Assembly: GCA_022494885.1 (NCBI GenBank)
Contig: JAGVSM010002393.1
Location: forward strand, 248,001-312,000
Direction of reading: 5' to 3'
Source of the DNA: Micrasema longulum
Taxonomy: Eukaryota; Arthropoda; Insecta; Trichoptera; Brachycentridae
Length of the DNA stretch: 64,000 nucleotides
In this document: one piece after another, positions 33,040 through 43,854 of the stretch
Layout of the letters: the number at the start of each line of letters is the position of its first letter
Position numbering within the stretch: position 1 is the first letter of the stretch
Made by a program: the position numbers and the translations under genes
Notes under the pieces: model-generated
The model's database searches: none
What the model was told of the DNA's origin: nothing
The model's input: only the letters and a program-made list of their open reading frames with translations

Positions 33040-33235
33040 GCCCGTAAGATGATTTTTGTGAAAATTCTTTAAGCCGAACAGGCTCTGTTTTTAATTGTTC
33101 GGATTAGAGAGACTTTACTGTATGTTTCAAATTCCGTAATCTGCATATCGTGGTGTATAGAGTTCTGTACTGGGAACTGATGCACCAATTCACCATCTTA
33201 TATCGATCCTGAATGGCGCTATATAAATAATCCGT
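33040..33235 (+). repeat. L2-like LINE 3' end interrupted by a pogo-like end
   Basis: tatagcgcccgtaagatgat, ttttgtgaaaa at 33037 and gaatggcgctatataaataa at 33212 are the two halves of the L2 tail seen at 29020-29070. About 150 bp separate them, including gttcggattagagagacttt, actgta (33099-33123), which resembles a pogo-type terminus next to a TA. Probably an insertion in the tail, now partly deleted. Confidence 0.6.
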
Positions 33236-33494
33236 TATGTCGTAACACAGACTTGTTGTAATCTAAGTTAGCAGCTCGATTTGCGAGGGTCGGACCATGA
33301 CATAGAATCTCACAGGTGATGGAATAATTAACATTAGAAATATTCGTAATGAAATATGAAATATAGCATTGACAAATGATGATAATTATTAAAGTTGCTA
33401 AGTTTCATTTTATATTTACGTTTATACATAACCATTCATATAATAATTTATTTGAGTGCTTTCACACTTATTATTTCACGAAGATAGAGTATCA

Positions 33495-33715
33495 TCATTA
33501 AACCCTTATCAGCACATGATGGTGCTTAGGGCACTGCATTGTTTTTAAAAATCAGTGTGTGTCGATCATCTGTTACAGAAAGGTAAGGTGATCAGTCTTA
33601 CGCTTCAGGTGCCAGTCTAAAGACAATGAAATACTTTTAGTAAAACCACCTTTAAAAACAACGACCTTCCCAGGAATCCGACCCGGGACCTTAAGCATGG
33701 TAGTCGAATGTGTAC
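33495..33715 (-). mobile_element. SINE family A copy
   Basis: Minus strand: a diverged head (ccatgcttaaggtcccgggt, cggattcct), body (tactttcatt is variant; tagactggcacctgaagcg, taagactgatcacctta) and 3' end (cagtgccctaagcaccat). The A box is poorly preserved. Confidence 0.8.
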
Positions 33716-34064
33716 ATAGTTTAATATGTTATGTACATAGTTTTACATGCATAATAACAGTGATTACTTAGTTTAATTTAGCGTAAATAGTGTTATGGTA
33801 TATTATTACATAACATGTTACCATTATTATTTGTCTTTTTATTTATTTATTAAGTTTTTCTATTTTTCTGTTGGTATTTTGTTTTATCATGTAAGAACTG
33901 TTAGATTTGTTAGGTTAGACCTTTGATAAATACATCAAATTATATAACTATAAAAATTAGCAAATTTCGCAAATGGCATCTAGCAGTTAGAACATAGCAT
34001 TTAGCAGTATGAAAACTAAAAAAAAGGTCAACAATTTGCCAACGGGGATAACTTAAGAGTAAAT
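33716..34064. other. AT-rich spacer between SINEs
   Basis: No feature recognised. Confidence 0.4.
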
Positions 34065-34322
34065 AAAAATCATCATCATTACCTTCCTGCACCTAATGAT
34101 GCATAGGGCACCGTATTGGTACACCAATCGCAGTGTATCTTGATCATTATTTTTTTTTACATGAAGATAAGTTGATCAGTCTTACGATTCAGTCCGGAAA
34201 CTATGAAATATTCTAGTGTAAAAACATCTTTTAAAATAAATATTTAATGTCAATCATGTCGGGAATCGAACCCGAGCATGCATGGCATTCAAACGCGCTG
34301 ACCACTACACCATGAAGCCGAC
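34065..34322 (-). mobile_element. SINE family A, near full length
   Basis: Minus strand: ggcttcatggtgtagtggtc (A box), agcgcgtttgaatgccatgc, gggttcgattcccgac (B box), tagaatatttcatagtttcc, caatacggtgccctatgcat and a gatgatgatt tail at 34065. Its head preserves consensus A and B boxes. Confidence 0.9.
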
Positions 34323-36238
34323 ATGAAAATAAACTGCCCGAAAATCAGAATACCAAAAAGGGCATAAACTTTTATTAAAGGACCAAAAAAGATAGGAAGG
34401 AGAAAAAAAATCTGAAAACCAGAAAAGACCATAACCTTTTTTTAAAAGAGGGGTGTTATGAATTAGAAAAAAAAACAGATTACCGAAAAAAGGCATCAAC
34501 TTTTTTAAAAGGGGGAAAATGAGAAGAATAAGAAAAAATCTGTGTGCAAAAAGAGGGCATACATTCTTTCAGGAATTTTTTTCAAAAGATTATCAGTATT
34601 AGCAATAGCTTTTACAATGGTACGCTATTTTTTCATTTCATTAGCTAGCTAGCGAAATAAAATATAAAGCATTAATTTCCATCACTAGTCACAACCGTGT
34701 GTTAATCAAACCCAAGGTTTCTTTATACAAGATGGCACCGCATTATTTATCCACTCAATATAATAATGTTGTTCCGTTTCTAGCATAATAATAATATATT
34801 AAACAAGCAGTATTACCTTCGTATAAGTAAATACATACGTTATATCGCTTTTAAAAGTTACATCTCTTCAATACTCGATTATTACATTTGAATAAACTTG
34901 TCTTAGTACTAATTGCCAAGTACTTCATTATAATTTTTCGAATGGGGTCTTTAAGCAAAACATTGCGATGGAAACGGTATTAATATTTTTTTCGTGCGAT
35001 GTCGGATAAATTTTCTACAAAGGTTTAAAATATGATGTTACGCGCCCTGTTGTACAAACGGCACCTATGACGTTTTGGCGTCGAACTTATACGCAATGTT
35101 TATTAGAAGCGCAGACGACGGTCATAACGCGTGACGTCAAAATGACGTGATGCCTACTGCAAGCCGTTTTGAGTGTGCTCATTTTATAACCCGAAAACGT
35201 TAGAATCGTAAAAATTCACTCTAAATATATATTATATTTTTTAAGTTATTCCCTGCTTGTTGAAATACCCCTTTTTCAGAAAAAAAGGCTTAAGGAGAGG
35301 CAGTAGACTAGCGAACACGCTTGAGTTAGGTATTTTATACAATGTACAAAAAAACGTTTTCGTAGGTAGATGTAGGCTCCAATGTTTATCTTCAAATAAA
35401 TGTACTAACACTAAGTTTACATCTGATAGTAGGTAATTATTCACTCTGTTCACTCCATACAAATGTATATGGAAATTATTAATGTTTAAGTAAATGATAG
35501 AACAAATACTTATATTTGTTTTTATTCGCCTAAATATTTTTTTATTTGACAATTTGTAGTCCGAATTACTTTACGGACTGTTACGTAACGCTAACTGTAA
35601 ATATAAGTTAGAAGTTAATGGATAGAAAGCAGATGGCTGCTATACTGCCGATATGTACAGAAAAATAGATCCATATTATCCGCACACGCCGTATTCAGCA
35701 AGCGAATTGCCCTATTAATGGGTGAATTCTGAATTTGTACGGCTTCTGGGTGTGTAAAACAATGCATGAGATCTCGCTGTAGTATAATTATTGTATTGTA
35801 TAATTATATATATAATCCTGCTGCGCAATAGCATATTTGAATTTCGCCGGTGTAAATATGGAAAATTTTCCAAAACTGCTATTTTTATTTATTTAATTAT
35901 TACTTATCATGCTATTTTATGCATTTAGCCGTCGGTTGGCAAGCCAAATGTCAAGAAAAGCAGTCGCCATAGTTTAATTGTAATTTAATTTTCACTTTTT
36001 TTTTGTATTTGATACGCCTTACTATTTCAAATGCAATATATTTCTATTATTTTTTATTGTAAACGCCGATTTTTCGCCAGTGTGCTGTATTTATTGACAA
36101 GGAAAACAAACCGACACGAGCGTTGACTTAGAGATTACACACGCGTTGACTTATGACTGCGATACCTTAAGCATGTTCATTATTGTTCACTGTGATCGCT
36201 CAAATGCTTAGCATGTTTTAAAGCACGTCAATAGTTAA
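34323..36238. other. Unclassified intronic sequence
   Basis: About 1.9 kb without a supported exon or repeat. 34330-34560 is purine-rich with several copies of gaccaaaaaa/gaccataa-like and aaaagggg words (cttttttaaaagggggaaaa), a loose internal repetition. A CpG-bearing stretch at 35030-35200 has no further signal. Confidence 0.45.
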
Positions 36239-36858
36239 CAATATTATGTATCTTTTTTGGGTGATACCGTGTATATTGGATTTGATCCGACGTTTCGGCT
36301 ACCATTGCAGGAGCCATCTTCAGGGAAAACTGTGTGTTTTATAGAGAAATGTATGTGTTTATGTACTAGTAATGTGTACCGTGTATTTGTACTCGGGCAT
36401 CCAGACAAATCCGCAATAGCGGAACACTTTATAGACACAGGACATTTTTTCGCCATTGAACCAAAAATTCTACATAAACCTAGTAATTATAGTGCACAAA
36501 TAATAAAAGAGGCAATTGAAATACACAGACATCCAAGTATTATAAACAAAGACGACGGGCTTAAATTAAATTCAACATGGTTCCCAGCACTACATATGAC
36601 AAAAACGAATAGAAATGTGCCTACTGCCGGCTGCGACACAGTACAAATTACTAGTACATAAACATAATTATTCTTTCCTACAAAACTAGAAATGTGCCTA
36701 CCGCTGACTGTGACACGGTACAAATTACTAGTACATAAACACATACATTTCTCTATAAAACACACAGTTTTCCCTGAAGATGGCTCCTGCAATGGTAGCC
36801 GAAACGTCGGATCAAATCCAATATACACGGTATCACCCAAAAAAGATACATAATATTG
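36239..36858 (+). mobile_element. Penelope-like element: GIY-YIG fragment between inverted termini
   Basis: An inner + frame (about 36385-36600) encodes GHPDKSAIAEHFIDTGHFF, then YSAQIIKEAIEIHRHP and INKDDGLKLNSTWFPAL. This matches the end of the GIY-YIG endonuclease domain of Penelope-like elements (S-x-x-AEH-x-x-x-TGH, then IREAIEI-x-K-H and N-x-DG-x-x-LS-x-x-W-x-P). No reverse transcriptase is present. It is enclosed by near-perfect inverted repeats of about 145 bp: 36239-36384 and 36714-36858. Each contains cgtttcggctaccattgcag or its complement. Between ORF end and the right arm a roughly 60-bp segment (agaaatgtgcctac to ctagtacataaac) is duplicated. Penelope termini are more often direct repeats; this inverted arrangement is notable. 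Internal fragment is not functional. Confidence 0.85.
36774..36808 (+). ncRNA. Hammerhead-ribozyme-like motif in Penelope terminus
   Basis: CTGAAGA (36774-36780) fits the CUGANGA core, followed by a stem of ggct (36782-36785) with agcc (36797-36800), then GAAA (36801-36804) and, after C, GTC (36806-36808), the usual cleavage triplet. Hammerhead motifs with minimal stem III are known from Penelope-like elements. Stem I pairing looks weak (tcc with gga). The mirror-image motif lies on the minus strand at about 36289-36323. Activity is not established. Confidence 0.5.
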
Positions 36859-37590
36859 ATAACAGTGACCGTGAAAACCTTCGCACCTATTTCACGTCAA
36901 TAGTTATTTGTGATTGAGCTACCGGAATATTCATTCAATAACAATCATTAAATTGGTGTTATTGTTTATTTATCAATCGTTTGTTAAGTTTACATTTAAT
37001 TTTTTATTATGATGTATGTCTGCCATAATACGACGCCCCGTACGTTTCGTCTACATAGCCAATTCTTCAGCCTTGTAATCTTAGATAATATTAATATGTA
37101 ATCTGTTACTGTGATACACATTTATCATATATTATACTTCTTGTAAGTTGACGTTCGTCTAGTCTAGCTTACTAACGAATTCTTTATTTTCCATAGTGGT
37201 GTTTAAACATCATTAACTCTGCGCTATGCTAATAAAATTTTGAATGTCACATATTTTGTATGAATAGGACCTCAGATATTTTATTTTATAATATTCGAGA
37301 AGAAATCAATTGTCGGAGATTCCATTTTGTAAATCAATACTAGGATAGAGGCATGTCAACTGTAGACCTATCTCCTACTTTGAACACACAACAGAAAATG
37401 TCAATTTAAGCCTCTCGATGTTTTCTCTTCCAGATAAACTTTTTATTTGCTTTCGTAATTTTTCTTAATATAATTATCTACTTTTATTTTATTATTTTTT
37501 GCTCTACATCTATTTTTTATTTTTTCTATTTCTTTTTATCCACTTATAAAAAAAGAACTGAATGAATTTTCCACTTAATATCTCTCTATT
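36859..37590. other. Unclassified, with a possible second Penelope terminus at 37038-37082
   Basis: On the minus strand, ggctgaagaattggctatgt, agacgaaacgtac resembles the CTGAAGA ... GAAAC pattern of Penelope ends, but the central stem has a mismatch. No coding remnant was found next to it. The remainder is AT-rich. Confidence 0.3.
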
Positions 37591-37690
37591 TTTTATATTT
37601 ATACATTTACACCATAGATTTAATAATGTATTCTATATTAAGTATACCCACGCACAGGCCATGCCTATGTGAGATTTTTTGTTTGAATAA
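37591..37690 (+). repeat. Dispersed repeat, inverted partner at 59805-59885
   Basis: ataatgtattctatattaag, tatacccacgcacaggccat, gcctatgtgaga matches the reverse complement of 59815-59870 nearly base for base. The element type and its ends are not clear. Confidence 0.75.
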
Positions 37691-37939
37691 ATAAAGTGAT
37701 ATATTTAATTTTTAAAATCTTCCAAATCTAAACAAAAAAATTGTAAATAAAATAAATTGAAAAAAATAGTACGAATCATTATATTAGCTCGCCTATTCAG
37801 ATACTCTCTGTGCCCAGGCGGATTAAAAATACATTTTTTGTGATTTAGGACCAGAACCCTGTAAAAGTGTTTTGTAATCATTGGGTGGATGTGAAATATT
37901 GATTTGTAAAGGTTTTTTGAACTGCGATATTTCATTGTT

Positions 37940-38075
37940 CCGGGACTGGCGCCTGAAGCGTAAGATTAATCACCTTACCTTCATGTAACAGATCATCAAT
38001 CTGCGCTGCATTTAATTTACCAATGCAGTGCCCTATGCACCGCTGTGTGCGGAAAGCGGGATGGTAGTGATTCAG
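37940..38075 (+). mobile_element. SINE family A, 3' half
   Basis: gggactggcgcctgaagcgt, aagattaatcaccttacctt, catgtaacagatcatc, ttaccaatgcagtgccctat and gcaccgctgtgtgcggaaag match the family's 3' half. Confidence 0.85.
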
Positions 38076-40445
38076 AGACAAATTATTTATCTATGTTGTA
38101 TCTTGCTGCGCAATATCAAAATTGAAATAAAGGCTTTTTTGAGGGTAGAATGATTTATTGGGTCAGCCTTTTAGTGTCGAGTCCCATTATTGTTTTTGTG
38201 GTTTTATTTGTAAGTATTATTTTCCATTTGTACTTTTTTATAGTTTATTTCATCGCAATTCACAAATAGAAACCGACTTATTTATATTTTTTTCAAAAAT
38301 GTAAAAAAGGTCGTAAATTAATATCGTTCATAGTTAAATGCACTAACCACTAATTCACAAGGCGGTTCACAAAGATACCCCATTTTCGTGTATCGTATCT
38401 ATATATATATATTTTTAATAAACAGCATCGCAGTGTATAAATGTTTGAACGAGAGGTCCCCAACTAAAAATTCTAAAATAATGTCAGGGTAAATAGCAGA
38501 AGTAATTTATTATGTAATTTGAATAATAACAATGTTATCCGACTGCACCCGCCTGTCACACAATAATTTGTAACATTTGTTCATAAATTATCCGTAATTA
38601 CTCGTCAAGTCGTGTCACAATCTGTTAGCCTCTCAATTATGTTATTATCGAGTGTAGATATACATGTCAATCGATATAATTATTATTTTGTTAAATGGCA
38701 TTAACGATTTCCCGCGCTTTGCACATACAAGGAAAACGGTCGATTATACATTTTTTGTTTCAAACCTATTTATTCGTAGCGGGACAGTTTTTTACATTCA
38801 TTGATAAATGGTTATCACACTTACGACACATTTATTTCCTTTACTTTCATTTCTTGATACATCTTCCGTAGTATTTCACCGAATCAATAAATTAGTTTTT
38901 TAATTAGAAATTTAGCTCCGAACGTGGCGGAAGATTACAAATTATTTCTTATACCCTTTATATTTTCTTTGCCCTTTTCTTATGTTTCCTACACCATACA
39001 AAGGTAATAATCAATATTGTAAATTTAATATTGGATTGCCCAGAACTGTTATCTTTCATCAACTTCAGGGTGCCTTAAATAATTACTAGACAGGTACCAC
39101 CGTTTTGTAGCAACAATTAACGGACAGTGTATACTTGTAATGCCGTTTTAAATAGACTCCAGGAACTCGGCAATAGTTATTCCCACGTATCGGATATATT
39201 TTGTGTAGGATTTTGTTCTTATAGATCAAACCTATTGAACCTTTCAAAAATGGTGAATGGTAATTAAGCCTTTAGTATAACTGTTATATGAAACAGTGCT
39301 TTATTATTTTCCTGTTATATTTACCCTTTAATTAATTAATTTATTTAGTCTTTAATATTAACTTATATCTAATTACTATTAAAATATATACTAATTATTA
39401 ACATTTCCAAACCTTTAAAGCCAAATCGAATACGATGACTTTTTAATAGCTAATTTATCTTTCACACACATGTTTTTTTAACTTACATTATTTCCTTATA
39501 ATATAACTGTACAGCTCGGTACATCAACGAGTTCTGAGTCTTTTTCTTCTTACGAAATGGCAGCCTTTAGTTATTTAATTAAATTTTTACATTTATTTTT
39601 TATTGTTTTAAATTTCTACTGAATGTGTTATATAATTTTTATCTTTAATTTTTGTTTCTAAATCTTAGCAATGTATGTTTTTTAAAAAAATAATTAAACC
39701 AAATATTTTATATTGTAAGTTTTGTAAAAGGAAATTTCGCCGTATATGTTAATAAAATAAAATAAGTAAAAAAATTGCTACGAACTTTTGTGTTCATAAT
39801 TAAATGTATATATCTTTATTTGCCATTATTATTTTTTTCGCTTAAAATAAATTCGTTCTAAAAATCATGCTATCAAAATTTTCACGATAAAATAAAAATG
39901 TTGTCCATTTGTTTGAAGGCATTAGTATGCAGACGTTGAATTGTTGATCCATTAAAAAAACTGTCTATTAATAATCATACATATAGCCGAGGAGGTGTTT
40001 CGTTCTTGACGGTCCTCGTGACATAACAATACAGAATACAGGCGATGTGCATAATGTGCGGTGTGCTGTATTGTGTAGTGGGCGTACGTCTCGCACCGCG
40101 TTATATAACGTTCGCGCTCCGAGCGAAAGAACCCTGAATTACAAGTGCCACTCGATTGATCGCTTGCCCGCTTGAATACAACTGCCGACTGCGAACGGAC
40201 TGGTGACGCGCGATGCAATTATTGTACCGAGTTTTCTTTCATCAGCAGACGAGGCTAACTATTCCACAGTGAATGGTGACCGACATAATATTTTACACCG
40301 CCTTCGGTCCGTTCAAGTTTGCTCGAGGAATCTTCTTTACATTTATGTCATCAGGCCCCCGATTACAATGGGAAGGTGAGAGACTTATCGATTGGTTCGT
40401 CAATTGCAGCATATTTCGTTATTATTTGTTACGTGAAGGCAAGAT
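38076..40445. other. Mostly unclassified; SINE-head and LINE-tail scraps; CpG-bearing stretch near 40.1 kb
   Basis: gcactaaccactaattcaca, aggcgg at 38340 is a decayed SINE head (minus). 39650-39770 (gtaagttttgtaaaaggaaa, then taataaaataaaataa) looks like a + LINE 3' UTR. At about 40000-40260 CpG frequency rises (gtctcgcaccgcgttatata, acgttcgcgctccgagcg), with a self-complementary cgttatataacg; it could be an enhancer or alternative promoter but no start or donor is defined. No coding gene is supported. Confidence 0.4.
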
Positions 40446-40638
40446 CTTTTTTTTTTTTTTTTTTTAATTTAATTTGAATTTCATTGATAAACCCTTACGG
40501 GTTACATTCATTTAACAAAATATTTTCACTTTTAAAATTCACATTCTACTGTTAATAATAATATTTTTAACATCTTTTGTAAAGGTTGTCTGAGTCTTTT
40601 GTTTAGTTTTGTCTGGTAGTTTATTGTATAATTTCAGT
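40446..40638 (-). pseudogene. LINE 3' end with poly-A tail
   Basis: On the minus strand the sequence encodes KLYNKLPDKTKQKTQTTF, the end of a CR1/jockey-type ORF2, then runs through gtaacccgtaagggtttatc to a pure A tail (T run at 40446-40466). The family resembles the fragment at 41332-41936. The upstream border is a SINE A copy. Confidence 0.65.
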
Positions 40639-40705
40639 CTTTCTTCTTACGCTTCAGTTGCTAGTTCAGGGATTGTAAAATATTTCGGTGTAAAACATTG
40701 AGATA
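40636..40705 (-). mobile_element. SINE family A, body fragment
   Basis: tcttacgcttcagttgctag, ttcagggattgtaaaatatt, tcggtgtaaaa is the reverse complement of the family's central part. Both head and tail are missing. Confidence 0.65.
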
Positions 40706-40971
40706 TAATTTATAGAGATAACACTCCATACAAATCCGAGCTAAAGAGTCGTCCCCAAAGGACGGAGATTGACCAGCGGAGATAGCAAGTATCACCGCGT
40801 CGACTTTGACAAGCAAAACAAGCAGTACAGTAAAAAGCACGGACTGTTTACAAGGGTCTACTGTAAGTTCTATTTAGTATGTCGTTCCCTTCCGCATACG
40901 CGTCACCTTTGTTTGTCGTTTCGCTTTACGCCCGAATAACTGAGCAGGACGGAGACAGGGGATAACTGTGT
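40706..40971. other. Short unclassified segment
   Basis: Less AT-rich than its surroundings; no feature recognised. Confidence 0.35.
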
Positions 40972-41168
40972 ACAACACACTGTGTAACGTGGCCACTTAA
41001 ACCAGCCATTGACAGGTCATAAGCCCTGTAGATGCCTAGACTTCTGTATTACCTTCACTTAAATGTTCTTCATCTCTGTTGTAATATGTTAATATAAACA
41101 GCTCCCCAGGGAGTTGAATCCAGTCCTTGTCTACAAAAATTTTGGACACACTCAAAATATTATTGAAC
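40972..41168. repeat. Foldback MITE, right arm
   Basis: caacacactgtgtaacgtgg, ccacttaaaccagccattga, caggtcataagccctgtaga, tgcctagacttctgtatt and acactcaaaatatt follow the same order as 1-207. Only one arm is present. Confidence 0.85.
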
Positions 41169-41331
41169 ACATTGTATTGTTTACTCAAATAAACGCTAAT
41201 TTATTTATTTAAATCTTAAAGTAGGGCACACATATCATACATATTGTTATGTGTGTTTTAATAAAAACATTGCAAATATATTTAATTTATAAACTGTTTA
41301 TCACATATGTCTTGACCATTATTTTAAATTT

Positions 41332-41936
41332 TCATATGTTTTTTTCTTCATAAATATTTTTTTCCATTTCGTAATACTTTTTAATTGCTTTAAATAAAAT
41401 TGAATTTTGTGACTTTGTCTTTTTCCTAAATGGAAGTCTAATTTTGTTCTTTTCTCTAGTATTGTGATCGTGTTCATGCTGGTTCCAATCAATTTTTTTC
41501 CAAAATTCTGTTTTTTTATTAGAGTTTATAATTTTATGAACAAATATCATTGTAGTATAAAATATTCTTTGTTTATATGTTAATAATTTTATTTTATTTA
41601 CCATCGACTTTACCCTCTTTTATCTGTTTTTTTTCAAAATGATTTTAAAGGCTTTATTTTGTAATACAGTTAGTTTATCTATGTTTTCTTTGTTTGATAA
41701 AAATAAAATGCTACTACAGTAGTTAACGTGTGGTCCAATAATTGCTTTGTAAATAGTTTTGCAAGAGTCCTTATCAATAAATCTTCTTATCCTTCCCAAA
41801 ATTGATATTTTTTTGCAATCTTATATATAACCATCTTAGCGTTTTGGTGAAATGTAAGTTTTGAATCCAACATTACACCTAAATATTTAATTTCAGTGAC
41901 TTCATTAAGTTTTTTATTTTCTATTACAATGAGGAA
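41332..41936 (-). pseudogene. Non-LTR LINE (CR1/jockey-type) ORF2 C-terminal region
   Basis: The minus strand, from about 41930, reads NKKLNEVTEIKYLGVMLDSKLTFHQ, in which TEIKYLGVxLDxxLxF is typical of the segment after the polymerase palm; further on come KTIYKAIIGPHVNYCSS, ENIDKLTVLQNKAFKIIL and a final 90-codon open frame (41604-41332) with LLTYKQRIFYTTMIFVHKII and EKNKIRLPFRKK. Frameshifts and stops occur between blocks. The catalytic ADD box is not present because the copy is truncated at 41937, exactly where the MITE starts. Sequence 41169-41331 is its AT-rich 3' flank. Confidence 0.8.
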
Positions 41937-42354
41937 CTTCAGCCCTACGGGAAATTGGATACAAAAAATGTTTTCTTACGCGGGGTAAAAATTAGAGCAT
42001 TAAATTGTACGGCAAAGTTTCTTGAAAATGAACAGAAAACATAATAATAAATATTTTGATAAAAACGCACTACTTTAAATGACGTCACTGGTTCATGTGA
42101 ATCAACCTATAATCTAAGAGCTATGGAAGATTTCCGGTCTACTTGTCGCTTCTGGACCAATGGAAAGAACTGAATGAGAATAAGCGAAAATGAACCTCCG
42201 ACGTTACACGCCTAGTTATTTCAGAAATACAAAACTTTGAAAAATCGTAGCGCCGATAATACGATATATAAAAATTAAAAAAAAAAAAATTGACTTAGTT
42301 TAACAGTCTATTAAAAAAATATTTTTTTTTAAAAACCACTGAACTTCCTCATTG
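41937..42354. mobile_element. TIR MITE, second copy of the family at 21751
   Basis: Ends caatgaggaacttcag and ctgaacttcctcattg are perfect inverted repeats of at least 16 bp. The internal match to 21751-22103 covers nearly the whole element, and the extra length is mainly an AT-rich insertion near the right end. It truncates or interrupts the LINE at its left side. Confidence 0.85.
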
Positions 42355-42889
42355 ATGGTGTAATTTCTATTCTTTTTTTTTCTATTTTCGTTACCGAAGT
42401 GAACTGATACGCCATATTATCCGCTCAGTGGGGTCGTCTTTTTCCCCCCATTTCGTTGATTAAATTTCCATATTACTCTGCAAACATGCACGAGTGGTCT
42501 GCTAACGAATCCACCTTGCCGGCGGGCAAAGAGTTTTAATATTATTTTTATCTCGCTGTCAACATCTTATGCCCATAGCTGTCATCGTTCATTATAATAA
42601 CCACTTTTAATAATGACTTAAAACTTCTATCACATCTATATTGTACTGGTGAAGTAATATTTACAGCACGTAATGATGTTCATATTATCAAGATGTCATT
42701 ATTTCATTTATTATTCCATAGTTTTAAACATAACACGATCACAAAGGAAACAGTTTCTTCAGGGGACCACTAGTTAAATTCGAAGATGTAAGGGCGATCA
42801 CACGCTACCAAATATCGAGGCTTTACTCACAGAATGCATTATGCATGACGAGCTCGTACTAATGAATTAAGCAGGAAATTATTTTTCAC
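42355..42889. other. Unclassified sequence between MITE and LINE
   Basis: No gene or repeat identified. If the MITE at 41937 inserted into the LINE, the missing 5' part of that LINE should continue here on the minus strand; I could not recognise it. Confidence 0.35.
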
Positions 42890-43440
42890 TTTTCACTCAC
42901 TTAGAAGGTTGCAAAAATTCTTACCCATTAATACTAAATGCACTCTGATACAAGCATAACTACTACCCATTCTTGATTACGCTGATGTTTCCATGACTGA
43001 TTTAAGCTGTGAGCAACTCGATAAACTTGAACGACTTCAGATTACATGCATAAGATACATTTTGGGTCTTAAAAAATATGACCACATTTCTGATTATCGT
43101 AGACAACTGAAATTACTCAAAATTAGACAGCGGAGAGACCTGACCCTCTCACTTCTGTTCAATGTACTTCATAGTCCTAACGCTCCTATATACCTGCGTG
43201 AAAAATTTCAACGCTTATCAGTTTATGGTTTACCTCTTCGTTCTAATTCTCAAGGCACTCTTAATACCCATCCGGAATTCCTCCTTCTCTAACTCATATA
43301 GTGTCCATGCGGCTCGACTGTGGAATCATCTCCCATCCACTATCAAAGATGTTACTACAGTATCTCTGTTTAAGTCACGTCTGAAGAAACATCTCTCTTC
43401 TCTTCCTTAATCTCTCCTCCTTAACTCTTTCCTCTTTTTT
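42890..43440 (+). pseudogene. Non-LTR LINE ORF2 C-terminus
   Basis: The + strand reads SLRRLQKFLPINTKCTLIQA, a stop, LLPILDYADVSMTDLS, LDKLERLQITCIRYILGL, then KIRQRRDLTLSLLFNVLHS and FQRLSVYGLPLRSNSQGTLN. A one-base shift near 43275 leads to SVHAARLWNHLPSTIKDV and LFKSRLKKHLSSLP, stop at 43408-43410. This is the usual order for jockey/CR1-type ORF2 ends (LLPIxDYAD, RxQNxCxRYI, AARLWNxLP, FKxxLKxxL). Other copies of the same family: 49290-49465 (minus) and 23688-23800 (+). Dead 5'-truncated copy. Confidence 0.85.
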
Positions 43441-43736
43441 CCGTTGAGTAATAATTTTGATTTAAGGTAATTTATAAACAAATACGTTTATTTATATTTT
43501 GATATATCTTGAGCTTTTTAATCTTTATTTTCTATTGAATATGTTTTGTAACTTAAATTATAAAAATTCAACTATTATTTTATTGGTTGGTTGGAATAAA
43601 TTGCCATTCGGCAATAAGCCCGCCAATGTACAAATAACGTTATTTACAAAAAGTTCAATAATTAATTTTAAAAATAAATCATTAAAACATGTTCCAGGGA
43701 CTCAATTATGATAGTAAGATAAAGACGTCATACCTT
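43441..43736. other. LINE 3' flank and AT-rich sequence
   Basis: Probably LINE 3' UTR at first (the corresponding region near 49260-49290 is similar only briefly); nothing else. Confidence 0.35.
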
Positions 43737-43830
43737 TTATCATCATCATAATTCCCTATCCGCACCTAATGGTGCATAGGGCACTGCATTGGTACACCAA
43801 TCGCAGCATATCTTGATCATATTTTGTAAC
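43737..43830 (-). mobile_element. SINE family A, 3' end
   Basis: atcatcatcataattcccta, tccgcacctaatggtgcata, gggcactgcattggtacacc and aatcgcagcatatcttgatc are the reverse complement of the family's 3' end and gat-repeat tail. Confidence 0.9.
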
Positions 43831-43854
43831 TGTGTATTAAACATTAACCATTCT

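Noticed and set aside
34330..34560. Possible tandem or CRISPR-like array
   Set aside because: Repeated purine-rich words occur but without constant unit length or conserved spacers; low complexity is the simpler explanation.
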